A stretch of 64,000 nucleotides of DNA from Pedobacter sp. MR2016-24 (lineage in GTDB: Bacteria > Bacteroidota > Bacteroidia > Sphingobacteriales > Sphingobacteriaceae): positions 434,001 through 498,000 of the forward strand of contig NZ_JAPIVO010000003.1 of NCBI RefSeq assembly GCF_026239655.1. The letters run 5' to 3'. Numbering within the stretch: position 1 is the first letter of the stretch; each line of letters begins with the position of its first letter. Of this stretch, positions 45,244-53,949 are shown in pieces. The notes under the pieces are model-generated. The model was not told the origin of the DNA, made no database searches, and worked only from the letters and a program-made list of their open reading frames with translations. Made by a program: the position numbers and the translations under genes.

Positions 45244-45600
45244 ATGTTGATATTAATTGCTGGCCCTTACCGAAGTGGCACTAATGACGATCCTGTTTTA
45301 ATGCAGCAGAATTTAAGTAATCTTGAAGCGCTTGCCCTTCCTTTGTTTAAAAAAGGCCATGTCCCGGTAATCGGCGAATGGCTGGCTTTACCACTGATCA
45401 AACTGGCGGGCTCTGCCTCAACGGGTGATGAGATCTGGAATGAGATTCAGTATCCCTGTGCACACCGGCTGCTGGAGAAATGTGACGCGATATTGCGGAT
45501 TGAAGGGGCATCGCAGGGAGCGGATAATGATGTAAAAATTGGTCGCGAAAGAGGATTAAAGATCTATTTCAATATTGATGAGGTGCCAGATGCAGAATAG
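45244..45600 (+). CDS. DUF4406/nucleoside 2-deoxyribosyltransferase-like protein
   Basis: 118 residues. The start ILIAGPYRSGTNDDP is the nucleotide-binding-like turn of this Rossmann-related fold, followed by VPVIGEWLALP and CDAILRIEGASQGADNDVKI. It resembles small DUF4406-type relatives of nucleoside deoxyribosyltransferases. The end overlaps the start of the Nudix gene by 11 bases, suggesting a two-gene nucleotide-metabolism unit. Confidence 0.75.
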   Translation: MLILIAGPYRSGTNDDPVLMQQNLSNLEALALPLFKKGHVPVIGEWLALPLIKLAGSASTGDEIWNEIQYPCAHRLLEKCDAILRIEGASQGADNDVKIGRERGLKIYFNIDEVPDAE

Positions 45601-46198
45601 TAAATTCAAGATCGTTGCTACTGAAATCTTATCGTCCGACTGGTATACTTTACGTAAGATTACTTATGAGTATCTGCAGCAGGACGGAGCAGTAAAAAGA
45701 GTGAGCCGGGAGGCGTACGACAGAGGAAACGGTGCCACGATTTTATTGTACAATATGGAGCTGAATAAGGTAATCCTGACGCGGCAATTTCGGTTACCAA
45801 CTTTTATTAACGGGAATGAGAGCGGCATGCTGATCGAATCCTGTGCAGGTTTACTGGACGACGATCATCCTGAAGACTGCATCAGGAAGGAAACAGAGGA
45901 AGAAACCGGCTACAAGATTACTGATGTAGAGCAGATTTTCGAAGCTTATATGTCGCCCGGATCCGTAACAGAGCTGGTCCACTTTTTCATTGCGGCTTAT
46001 TCCCCTGGCATGAAAATAAGTGCTGGCGGAGGACTGAGTGAAGAAAATGAAGATATCGAAGTACTGGAGATGGATATGGATGACGCATTTAACATGATCA
46101 GCACGGGGGAAATCAAAGATGGCAAAACGATCATGTTATTGCAGTATATGCAGATCAGAAAGATGATTAAGGCACCGACGCACCGATTAAAAGCTTAA
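45590..46198 (+). CDS. Nudix hydrolase, GDP-mannose pyrophosphatase (NudK)-like
   Basis: About 202 residues from ATG 45590 (MQNSKFKIVATEIL), which overlaps the previous gene by 11 bases; an open frame to 45575 adds nothing. The layout fits NudK: ATILLYNMELNKVILTRQFR, LIESCAGLLDDDHPEDCIRK, then ETEEETGYKI. The Nudix box is slightly divergent: Asp replaces the first Glu and Lys precedes the central Glu instead of Arg. It would hydrolyse a nucleoside diphosphate sugar; substrate by homology only. Confidence 0.85.
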   Translation: MQNSKFKIVATEILSSDWYTLRKITYEYLQQDGAVKRVSREAYDRGNGATILLYNMELNKVILTRQFRLPTFINGNESGMLIESCAGLLDDDHPEDCIRKETEEETGYKITDVEQIFEAYMSPGSVTELVHFFIAAYSPGMKISAGGGLSEENEDIEVLEMDMDDAFNMISTGEIKDGKTIMLLQYMQIRKMIKAPTHRLKA

Positions 46199-46268
46199 AC
46201 TGCAAACATAGATTAAAGATAAATACAAAGCCCGGGATCTGTTAAAATACCGGGCCTGATGTAAGTTG

Positions 46269-46315
46269 ATAAAGCTTTTGATTGCTTATTATTGATTAGC
46301 AATCAAAAGCTTTAT
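46269..46315. terminator. 18-base perfect hairpin between convergent genes
   Basis: Arms 46269-46286 (ATAAAGCTTTTGATTGCT) and 46298-46315 are perfect reverse complements with an 11-base AT-rich loop. It sits between the Nudix stop (46198) and the SDR stop (46331), the usual site for a shared terminator. It is AT-rich, so strong but not GC-based. Confidence 0.7.
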
Positions 46316-46330
46316 TAAGTTTGAGCATAC

Positions 46331-47230
46331 TTATGGATGTCCGCTTCCACCGGCAGCACCGTAAACTTGTCCTGTCGCGTAACTGGCATCGCTATCAGCG
46401 AGCTGCACATAGATAGAGGCCAGCTCTGCTGGTTGTCCCGGGCGACCAAGTGGTGTTTTTCCACCAAATTCTACAATGTCATCCTGAGGCTGACCACCAC
46501 TGGTTTGTAAAGGAGTCCAAACCGGCCCCGGAGCAACGCCGTTTACGCGGATCCCTTTAGGGCCTAACTGTTTTGCGAGTGATTTTACAAAGGCAACATT
46601 AGCTGCTTTGGTTTGCGCATAATCAAACAGGTTTTCTGACGGATCATAGGCCTGTACAGAGCTGGTCGCAATAATTACCGCACCTTCGGGAAGAAGTGGT
46701 AAAGCGGCTTTAGTGATCCAGAAAGGTGCGTAAATATTGGTTTTTATCGTCGTATCGAAACCCTCCGAAGTCAGATCCAGCAGCGATTCAACCGCTTGCT
46801 GGTGACCGGCATTATTAACGAGTATATCTATTCCGCCCAGTTTTTCCGCGGCTTGTTCTACCAAAGATTTACAAAAAGCTTCCGTTCTGATATCACCCGG
46901 AATTCCAAATCCCTTACGTCCCGCAGCTTCAATCAGTGCAATCACTTCATCTGCGTCAGATTGTTCTTCTGGTAAATAATTGATGACCACGTCTGCACCT
47001 TCTCTTGCATAAGCAATGGCAGCAGCGCGACCAATTCCGGAATCACCACCGGTAATCAAAGCTTTACGACCTGATAACCGGCCTGACCCCTTATAACTTT
47101 CCTCACCATGATCTGGTACAGGCTGCATTTTGGAGGCAAGACCCGGAACTTCCTGCGGCTGTTTTACAAAGGGTGGTTTTGGATATTTATTTGCTGGATT
47201 CTCGAGCGGTTTTTGATTTTGTTCAGACAT
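46331..47230 (-). CDS. SDR oxidoreductase, general stress protein 39-like
   Basis: 299 residues from the ATG at 47230 (MSEQNQKPLEN); nine further upstream codons are open but unlikely. A Pro-rich N-terminal tail (PFVKQPQEVPG) precedes TGGDSGIGRAAAIAYAREGA, NNAGHQQ and the catalytic YAQTK. This extended-tail SDR class is induced by general stress in Gram-positive bacteria (YdaD/GSP39); its substrate is not known. Confidence 0.9.
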   Translation of the reverse strand: MSEQNQKPLENPANKYPKPPFVKQPQEVPGLASKMQPVPDHGEESYKGSGRLSGRKALITGGDSGIGRAAAIAYAREGADVVINYLPEEQSDADEVIALIEAAGRKGFGIPGDIRTEAFCKSLVEQAAEKLGGIDILVNNAGHQQAVESLLDLTSEGFDTTIKTNIYAPFWITKAALPLLPEGAVIIATSSVQAYDPSENLFDYAQTKAANVAFVKSLAKQLGPKGIRVNGVAPGPVWTPLQTSGGQPQDDIVEFGGKTPLGRPGQPAELASIYVQLADSDASYATGQVYGAAGGSGHP

Positions 47231-47420
47231 ATGTTGTTTTTTATCGACCAATTTCAATCCTCAAATCTATCCCTGGCCGGGGCCTAGAAATGAGCGGGGA
47301 ACAGTTTCATCATTTTTGTTCCTCTGCGTATTTAACAGGGGACATATGCCTTTGTTTACAAAAAAAAGAATCTTTTTTATAATTGCTCCTGGTGATTTAT
47401 GTGATCATTGTACTGGAGGA

Positions 47421-48884
47421 TTATTTTTTGGCTTCGAGTAACCGCCTGTATCCGATGAAACTGAGGAACACAATAATGCCCAGGTAAATGCAAAAATTCT
47501 GCCTGATATTGATCCAGGAGAAGTCGGCATATACCCTGGGCTGAAAGCGGGGAATCGCATCTGCATCTTTCAGGGTAAAACTGCGGTAAGTACTTTCCGA
47601 AGCCATTTTAGGATAATAAAATTGCTGGCTTTTTTTCCTGAAGGTCGCCGCATCGTTACTGAACTGGTTAAACTGGTACCAGTGACTACCGGTTAATGCA
47701 GCTAGTTCTTCCTGCATCATAAGAGCCGGACTGAGGAGCTGGAATCGCCTGATCCCCTCCTGCTGTTTCCTGATCTGCGCATAGAGCTTTTCTTCTGCCA
47801 CGGCAGCTGCCTGATCTTTGATCTCCTGACTTTTATAAACGATTACACCATAACCGTATACCATGCCAGGAGTAACGATTGAGGCTTGCCTGATCATTGT
47901 CCTCGGACTACTAAAAACACTTTTAGTGAGCTCCTGACCATCTTTTTCGAAGTATTTATTGATCGCATCCCTTTCTGCGGTGAGCATATCAATCCTGCTG
48001 GGAATAGGATAAATTTTGTTTAACCCGATCTGCAACAGGTTAGGGATGATAATTCCGGTGAACAGCCAGATAAATATCAGCACCATGGCATTCACGTTAG
48101 ACGTCAGCGAGAAACTATTTACCAGCAGCGCAAGGGCAAACCAAAAGGCGAAATACAAAGATACCCCGGCCACTATCCATTGCCAGTTGGCGCTGAAAAG
48201 GAAATTACTGCCAATGGAGGCGATTAAAACGGGCGTAACCAGCAGCCAGAAAAAACCTGTAAAGAGAATATAGCGGATGACGATGCGGCAGATCATCATT
48301 TGTGCCAGGGACTGATTACTTGTTTTCAAAAGCACCCAGGTCCCCTGCTCCTTTTCGGATGACAGCACGTTATAACTAAACACAATGATCAGCAGTGGAA
48401 AAAGATAGATCACCACAAAAGCGAAATCAAAGTTGCCGATGAACTGGAGAAAGCTGTTTTCAATTTCGGATTCAAAGGTGAGGTATTGTTTCTTGTTGAG
48501 GTATACCTTGTAGTAAAAAGGCTGTACATCGCTCTGACCTACGTTGAGTGCCTGCAAGGGAAAAGGTCTTTTGATGGCATAGTTGGGTCCTTCGTTCCTT
48601 GCGGTATTATAGGCGAAAGTAGGATCATCCCAGATAAAACCGGGGTAGACCATATGGTTGGCTTCCACACGTCTGATCCTGGTTTTTAAACTGTCCAGCA
48701 TCTCCCTTTCGGAACTTTGTATTTTACTGATCGTCTGCTCTTGTTTACGGAGCATGCTGCTGCCAATCCAAAGGGCAGAAAGGAGAATGAAAATAATCAG
48801 GGTAGACAAAGAGAGCAGCACCTTGTTGCGGGACAGGATCCTGAGCTCGTGTTTAAGTAATATGCGGATAACGGAGACTTTCAT
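47421..48884 (-). CDS. ABC exporter permease (DUF3526-type)
   Basis: 487 residues from ATG 48884 (MKVSVIRILLKHELRIL); the frame is also open to a TTG at 48914. One membrane segment near the start (LLSLSTLIIFILLSALWIG), a periplasmic domain, and a C-terminal group of membrane segments (FAFVVIYLFPLLIIVFSY, FTGFFWLLVTPVLIASIG and others). The layout with the large N-terminal soluble part is that of DUF3526 exporters. It follows the second permease gene by 30 bases; the ATPase gene is upstream. Confidence 0.88.
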   Translation of the reverse strand: MKVSVIRILLKHELRILSRNKVLLSLSTLIIFILLSALWIGSSMLRKQEQTISKIQSSEREMLDSLKTRIRRVEANHMVYPGFIWDDPTFAYNTARNEGPNYAIKRPFPLQALNVGQSDVQPFYYKVYLNKKQYLTFESEIENSFLQFIGNFDFAFVVIYLFPLLIIVFSYNVLSSEKEQGTWVLLKTSNQSLAQMMICRIVIRYILFTGFFWLLVTPVLIASIGSNFLFSANWQWIVAGVSLYFAFWFALALLVNSFSLTSNVNAMVLIFIWLFTGIIIPNLLQIGLNKIYPIPSRIDMLTAERDAINKYFEKDGQELTKSVFSSPRTMIRQASIVTPGMVYGYGVIVYKSQEIKDQAAAVAEEKLYAQIRKQQEGIRRFQLLSPALMMQEELAALTGSHWYQFNQFSNDAATFRKKSQQFYYPKMASESTYRSFTLKDADAIPRFQPRVYADFSWINIRQNFCIYLGIIVFLSFIGYRRLLEAKK

Positions 48885-48914
48885 AATGAGCTGATTAAAC
48901 GGTCTTTTGTACAA

Positions 48915-50315
48915 TTAGACCGTCAGTTTGCGGTAAGCGTAAACCATCAGGCCGATGGAAAATAAAGTCCAGCCCAAAAGGATAAAGATAGAACCGGCTG
49001 CATGGGATAGACGCCAGCCAATGCCCGGTGCGGTATAGGCAAACTGGGGAACGGTTTTCCAGAAGGCGTTGCCGGCGACTGTATTTTTCTGGTAGTAGTC
49101 GTCCACAATCACACCTATTTTACGCCGGTGGATTTCAGCTTTTGCTGTAAAGTCGTTATGCGTATCCATATCTGTCGCCGTTATCCGCATAGAAAAATCG
49201 CGGAAAGCCAGGAAAGGCGTGAGCCATGCACTGCTCAGCACCAACCGGTCTTGCCTGGCCTCGTTATCATCTACCGCTTTATAGGCCCGGTCCATCACTG
49301 CTGCATCCGATTCCTCAAAAAACTCTATAGTGATGGGGATAAAGAAAACCGGCAGGTCTTCAATTCTTTTCACCTGGTATTGCTGCATGGTCTGTTGCAA
49401 TAACTTTTCCCTGCGCACATCTTTATGTCCTTCATTGCCCACTCCGTATTGTTTTTCATTGAAAGTTTGATTTTCAAATTCCAGGGACGTCATCGCAGGG
49501 TGGATATTTTTTGATAACTCACCCGCTAATCGCGGCAACAGGAAAACACCGATCAGCCAAAAGCCGTAAAGCACAATCAGCGAGAGGTTCGCGTTCCTGG
49601 TCAACAGTGAAACACTCACCCCGATGGTAGTCATCATTGCTGCAAAAAGACTTAATCCCAGCAGATAACAGGTAAAAGCAGGTAAAACGCGATTCAGCAA
49701 TCCGGCTGTATGATGTTCTTTGGCAAATAAAATCAGTGAAGACAGGGCGATAAATAACACCAGTGCCATCACCAGCGTGAGGCAGGACAATAACTTGCCC
49801 ATAAAAATTTGCCGCGCGCTCGCTTTAGAACTCAGCAGCATCTTTATGGTTCCGTTTTCCCATTCTTTGGAGAAAATATTATGGCAGATCAGGAAGATAA
49901 ACAACGGAAGGATAAACTGCGCAAGGTAACCTATATTGAGGAAGCCAAAACTTCTCAGTCCCGTTGCATCGCTGATTTCTTTAAATTTAACCACCCCTCT
50001 TTTATGCGGTTCCAGGTAAAAGGAATTACCGGTATAATCCTCAATGCCATTCTCTATCATCGCCATATCGGCTGTAGGTTTATAGGCATAAAAGCCAAAA
50101 TGGGCACCCAAATGCGGATTTTTATCTCCCTGGGAGATAAACTGCTGATAGGTCATCTCTTGTGATTCCCTGATCAGGGTGCTGTGGTTTTCGTAATAGG
50201 AATTGCCGTTGTAGAGGGCCAGCAGCAACAATACGATGATCCCGCCAAGCATCCAGACCACCTTAGCTGTGCGAAACAGTTCTTTCAGTTCTTTTTTGAA
50301 TATGAGCCTGATCAT
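48915..50315 (-). CDS. ABC exporter permease (DUF3526-type)
   Basis: 466 residues, same architecture as the following permease: a membrane segment at the start (VVWMLGGIIVLLLLALYNG), a periplasmic part of about 100 residues and five or so C-terminal membrane segments (IGYLAQFILPLFIFLICHNI, LVMALVLFIALSSLILFA). It starts where the ATP-binding gene ends (50316). The two permeases probably form a heterodimer with the ATPase, exporting an unknown substrate. Confidence 0.88.
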   Translation of the reverse strand: MIRLIFKKELKELFRTAKVVWMLGGIIVLLLLALYNGNSYYENHSTLIRESQEMTYQQFISQGDKNPHLGAHFGFYAYKPTADMAMIENGIEDYTGNSFYLEPHKRGVVKFKEISDATGLRSFGFLNIGYLAQFILPLFIFLICHNIFSKEWENGTIKMLLSSKASARQIFMGKLLSCLTLVMALVLFIALSSLILFAKEHHTAGLLNRVLPAFTCYLLGLSLFAAMMTTIGVSVSLLTRNANLSLIVLYGFWLIGVFLLPRLAGELSKNIHPAMTSLEFENQTFNEKQYGVGNEGHKDVRREKLLQQTMQQYQVKRIEDLPVFFIPITIEFFEESDAAVMDRAYKAVDDNEARQDRLVLSSAWLTPFLAFRDFSMRITATDMDTHNDFTAKAEIHRRKIGVIVDDYYQKNTVAGNAFWKTVPQFAYTAPGIGWRLSHAAGSIFILLGWTLFSIGLMVYAYRKLTV

Positions 50316-51023
50316 TTATGCGTTTTGTTTAACGATATCAATATATAAGCGCGTCAGATCTGCGTGGGAAACTTCATCTGATAACAAGTTATGTTTTAAT
50401 GCGCCCTGGTGCATGATGCCGATCCTGGTGCCCAGGTTTTTGGCCATGAGCAGATCGTGTGTGGCCATCAGCGTACTTACGCCCTGTTCGCTCAGGTTCA
50501 TAATGATCTGTGAGAACTCACTGCTGGCATGCGGATCCAGGCCTGATGTAGGTTCATCCAGGAATAAGGCCTTCGCTTTTTTGACAAGTGCAATGGCGAT
50601 GCCTACCTTTTGCCGCATCCCTTTGGAATAAGAAGATACACGTTTGTGAATGGCAGAACGTTGCAAACCTGCGGTTTCCATAAAATGGCTCAGCTCTTCT
50701 TTGGAATAAGTATAGCCTGAAAGGCCGCTGAAAAACTCCAGGTTTTCCATTCCGGAAAGGGTTGCATACAGATTCACCACCTCCGGAATATAAGCCACCA
50801 AATCTCTGGTGGCATGATTGTTCAGCGTAACTTCCTGTCCGTCAATATAGGCGAAACCGCTGCTGGCGGGAATAAAGCCAAGAAAGATGTTGATGGTGGT
50901 CGACTTCCCCGCACCGTTTGAACCTAAAAGGCAAAACACTTCTCCTTTTTTTATTTCCAGGTTCAGCTGATCGAGTGCGGTATGGTTACCAAATTTCTTG
51001 GTTAGATTTTCTGCTTTAAGCAT
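50316..51023 (-). CDS. ABC transporter ATP-binding protein
   Basis: 235 residues. Walker A GSNGAGKSTTINIFLG, ABC signature YSKGMRQKVGIAIAL, Walker B ALFLDEPTSGLDP and switch His in MATHDLLMA. It is the first gene of a three-gene exporter operon (51023 to 47421). Confidence 0.95.
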   Translation of the reverse strand: MLKAENLTKKFGNHTALDQLNLEIKKGEVFCLLGSNGAGKSTTINIFLGFIPASSGFAYIDGQEVTLNNHATRDLVAYIPEVVNLYATLSGMENLEFFSGLSGYTYSKEELSHFMETAGLQRSAIHKRVSSYSKGMRQKVGIAIALVKKAKALFLDEPTSGLDPHASSEFSQIIMNLSEQGVSTLMATHDLLMAKNLGTRIGIMHQGALKHNLLSDEVSHADLTRLYIDIVKQNA

Positions 51024-51214
51024 GGTGTAGGTATAAAAATGCGCGTGAAGATAATAATTAAAAGGAGTAACTCATGGAGAGTTTCCTTGCGACCCCATGG
51101 TCCTTTGATAAATTATGCGAACGACTGCTGTGAAATGAGCAACATGAAGAGGAGATAAAAAATCAAATTTCAGATAGTGTTATAAATAAGAGCGCTAATG
51201 TTGATATTCGGGAA

Positions 51215-51490
51215 ATGAATAGATTGAAAATCACCCCCCTGATGATTGTTGCCCTCGCCTGTGTAATCCTTGCATTATGGGGTTTATTCTCTCCGGAACC
51301 GGATAATGTCCGTCGCTCTGGCGTAAACGTTACCGGGTTATTCCCCGCATTATTGATTTTTGCAGCACTTATTGCAGCTATTGTTGACCGGATGGTACGC
51401 AAGCGGATTACGGAGCTGACTAAAATCTGGAAAGTAGAGTCGCTTATTCTCCTTCCGATTCTCCTGTTTTTTATGTTGCAGTTTTTTTAG
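51215..51490 (+). CDS. small two-to-three-TM membrane protein
   Basis: 91 residues: MNRLKITPLMIVALACVILA, then FPALLIFAALIAAIVDRM and ESLILLPILLFFMLQFF. Basic residues between the second and third segments are consistent with a membrane protein. A minus-strand frame covers part of the same stretch but has no such pattern. Family not recognised; divergent from the ABC operon. Confidence 0.6.
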   Translation: MNRLKITPLMIVALACVILALWGLFSPEPDNVRRSGVNVTGLFPALLIFAALIAAIVDRMVRKRITELTKIWKVESLILLPILLFFMLQFF

Positions 51491-51533
51491 GAGATTTAAA
51501 CGAAAAACCTTAGAAAGCCTTTCTTGATGATAA

Positions 51534-52718
51534 TCAACGAATAAACCCACCCCAGATAAATCCTTCAAATAATTTCACGGGATGCCTGCCAATAACATGA
51601 CATTCTTCAATGTTTAGCTTTTGTGCCATGCTTAACAGATTCCTTAGATCTCCTTCTGTAGCAGTCTCTTTAATTTCATAACATACTTGCTTGTCAAGAA
51701 TGAAATCAATTTCCTTTCCAGATTTGAGTTGATAATAACTCACAGCTCCTTTATGATGCAATTGATTAAATACAGCATTTTCAAACATAGCCCCACTACC
51801 AGCATCCCCTGAGATGGAAGCAATCCCATTATCAAGAAAATATATCTTTTTAGCCTTAGTAATCTCCCTGTCGGGACTATCTGACAAGACTGGAATAGTT
51901 CGTATCATATAAGTTTGCTCCAGTAAGTCCAGATAATTTTCAACAGTAGGCCGGGAAATTCCTGAGATACTGGTGAGTTTTGCGATATCGAGCTTTGTAC
52001 CAATCCTTACAGACAGCAATTTTATTAATTTATACAGATTTGACGGATTTCTTATATCAGATAACATTGAAATATCAAAATTGATATATGAACTGATAAT
52101 ATCCTGGATCATGTCATTTTTATCATCAATAGCGGGTGATAAAACTACTTCAGGAAATCCTCCATATTTAATATAAGTTTCATAATGGCTCTTCAAACGC
52201 TCATATTCTGCTTTCACAAACTTTCCCGTACTATCCAGAGGAATGTCTGATACAGAAACCCCATTAAATGATAACAATTCGGTAAAGTTGAGCGGATAAA
52301 TTTCAAACAGTTTTTTACGCCCTGCCAGCGATTCAGAAAACATATTCTTCATATAATATGCGCTGGATCCGGTAACAATAAACTTAATGTCATACGTATC
52401 GTAAAGATATTTTAAGACACTGGGCAGATTAGGAACCAATTGAATTTCATCAATACCAATTATAACCTTTTTACTGAAGTCGGCTCCCCGTTGCGTCAGT
52501 GCATAGATTATAGATTCATAATTGTCCTCTGAAAAAAGGGCGCGGTTATCCATCCTTTCCAAATCAAAATAGAACTGTTGATCAATTTTGGAATCCTTCA
52601 GTAGCTGCTTAACTAGTGTAGTTTTACCTGTACGCCTCATACCCGTCAGTACAGTGATTTGTCTCTTTTCTAAATGTGAAAACAGAGAAGAATAAATGAT
52701 TCGATTGTAGAATTTCAT
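51534..52718 (-). CDS. AAA ATPase with DUF4143 C-terminal domain
   Basis: 394 residues from ATG 52718 (MKFYNRIIYSSLF); a longer frame to 52847 lacks family sequence. Walker A GMRRTGKTTLVKQLL, Walker B KVIIGIDEIQLV, sensor-like FIVTGSSAYYM, then a DUF4143 end with HKGAVSYYQLKSGKEIDFIL and CYEIKETAT, an acidic/Lys pattern like the nuclease-fold part of these proteins. Such proteins are common, often in toxin-antitoxin-like or mobile contexts, and are functionally unclear. It stands alone. Confidence 0.88.
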   Translation of the reverse strand: MKFYNRIIYSSLFSHLEKRQITVLTGMRRTGKTTLVKQLLKDSKIDQQFYFDLERMDNRALFSEDNYESIIYALTQRGADFSKKVIIGIDEIQLVPNLPSVLKYLYDTYDIKFIVTGSSAYYMKNMFSESLAGRKKLFEIYPLNFTELLSFNGVSVSDIPLDSTGKFVKAEYERLKSHYETYIKYGGFPEVVLSPAIDDKNDMIQDIISSYINFDISMLSDIRNPSNLYKLIKLLSVRIGTKLDIAKLTSISGISRPTVENYLDLLEQTYMIRTIPVLSDSPDREITKAKKIYFLDNGIASISGDAGSGAMFENAVFNQLHHKGAVSYYQLKSGKEIDFILDKQVCYEIKETATEGDLRNLLSMAQKLNIEECHVIGRHPVKLFEGFIWGGFIR

Positions 52719-52918
52719 TACTATTCTTAATGTATACTTCAAATATAGTATAACTATTTTTAAGGTACAAATATAAAATAGCCTCAAAGAAACTTTTAAA
52801 CAGTCTTTATGAACGAATAATTCTTCATTATCTGATCCTGTGATCAACTAGTGGTGGTCGGGTCGTGGTTTGAAAATGATCGTGCTTTATTCGAATTTAC
52901 TCGGGTTTTCCACGTATT

Positions 52919-52939
52919 TGCTCGACTCCGAGTCGAGCA
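52919..52939. repeat. 21-base near-perfect palindrome
   Basis: TGCTCGACTC and GAGTCGAGCA are exact reverse complements separated by a single C. It is far from both neighbouring coding starts (more than 200 bases). Operator for a dimeric regulator or a recombinase site are both possible. Confidence 0.5.
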
Positions 52940-53148
52940 GATGTCCTGTAAATGATGATCAATTGCCCTGTAAACGCCCAACAAGAAGCGAAGATGATCC
53001 AACCAGTACTACTACACCACCTGAGCATCATCAGATGCTCACCTCATGACAGCGGCAAATCAGATCAACAGATCGGACAAGACCGGACAAATCGCGGTAA
53101 GTTGCGGACATTAATAGCTGTAATACAAACAGTTAATGATTTTCAATT

Positions 53149-53156
53149 TACATTTG
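53149..53156 (+). promoter_or_regulatory. exact Bacteroidota -7 box for the DUF6266 gene
   Basis: TACATTTG matches TAnnTTTG exactly, 22 bases before the ATG at 53179. A clean -33 TTG-type element was not found, so the upstream half is uncertain. Confidence 0.5.
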
Positions 53157-53178
53157 CATCCATAAAAACAATTCAACT

Positions 53179-53769
53179 ATGGCAATTTACAAACAAGGAA
53201 AAATGGCGCTAAGAGCAAAAAAACCATTACCCACAGTACCGCAAAAAAGTGAACGCAGCAAATTTGGCCTGGTCAGCGTCTTTCTGGGACCATTAAGGGA
53301 TTTGATTGACATCGGTTTCAAGTCGAGAAAAAAACGGGTCACTTCGATGAATTTAGCAATGAGCTATCACCTCGCAAATGCTGTGGCGGGGCAATTTCCC
53401 GATTATGAGATGGATTACCCGAATGTAATCATCAGCGCCCCGGTAGCTAGCAACGAAATATCAATGGTCGAGGCGCCGGAAATCTCTTTACCGGGAGGGC
53501 ACCAACTCAGATTAAACTGGGCAGCTGACCTTCATCCGATGGAATTCACAAGGTCTACAGATAAGGTTTGCCTGGTATGTTACAACCTGAACATCAGAAG
53601 ATTTCTATACCTGACTGAACTTGCCGCAAGGACTGCCTTAACTGCAACAGTGGTGCTGCCCCGATCTTTTAAAGGCAACGAGCTCCAGGTTTATATACTG
53701 GTTTTTTCTGCAAACAGAAAGCGGGTATCAAAGACTAAATATATGGGACTGCATACTGTACCCGGCTAA
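53179..53769 (+). CDS. DUF6266-family protein, short N-terminus
   Basis: 196 residues. KSERSKFGLVSVFLGPLRDL, IDIGFK and MTSMNLAMSYHLANAV-type text match the DUF6266 family of Bacteroidota. Many members begin with a longer Gly-rich segment (about 20 residues) that is absent here, so this is a shorter variant. Family function is unknown. A GC-rich stem-loop follows the stop. Confidence 0.75.
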   Translation: MAIYKQGKMALRAKKPLPTVPQKSERSKFGLVSVFLGPLRDLIDIGFKSRKKRVTSMNLAMSYHLANAVAGQFPDYEMDYPNVIISAPVASNEISMVEAPEISLPGGHQLRLNWAADLHPMEFTRSTDKVCLVCYNLNIRRFLYLTELAARTALTATVVLPRSFKGNELQVYILVFSANRKRVSKTKYMGLHTVPG

Positions 53770-53776
53770 AAAAATG

Positions 53777-53798
53777 CCGGCAGATGCGGGTCTGCCGG
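53777..53798 (+). terminator. stem-loop after the DUF6266 gene
   Basis: CCGGCAGA (53777-53784) and TCTGCCGG (53791-53798) with a 6-base loop, 8 bases after the stop at 53769. The downstream sequence TTAAGCTGTTCTT has few T residues in a row, so termination is probable but not ideal. The A-run before it would act as T-run in the other direction. Confidence 0.65.
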
Positions 53799-53949
53799 TT
53801 AAGCTGTTCTTCGCAGGGGTTTACGGAATGAAACCTAAAATTACGATATATCGCAATTGACCGAAAACTAAAAACCACATAAACAACTGAATATAAATAA
53901 ATTAATCTACGGCACTCCTATTGAAATGTTGTGATCAAATTCAGAATAG

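Larger units (their letters stand above)
52719..53178. other. 460-base gene-free interval with hairpins
   Basis: No credible coding sequence. It contains a 21-base quasi-palindrome (52919-52939), a smaller hairpin (53022-53041, GAGCATC/GATGCTC around ATCA), a repeated CGGACAA pair near 53074-53090, and the promoter of the DUF6266 gene at 53149. Its size and structure suggest a regulatory or previously occupied site. Confidence 0.5.

Noticed and set aside
51163-51402. 79-residue minus-strand frame opposite the small membrane protein
   Set aside because: Its composition (Arg/Thr/Ala-rich) is what is expected from antisense of a hydrophobic gene; the plus strand has clear membrane segments.
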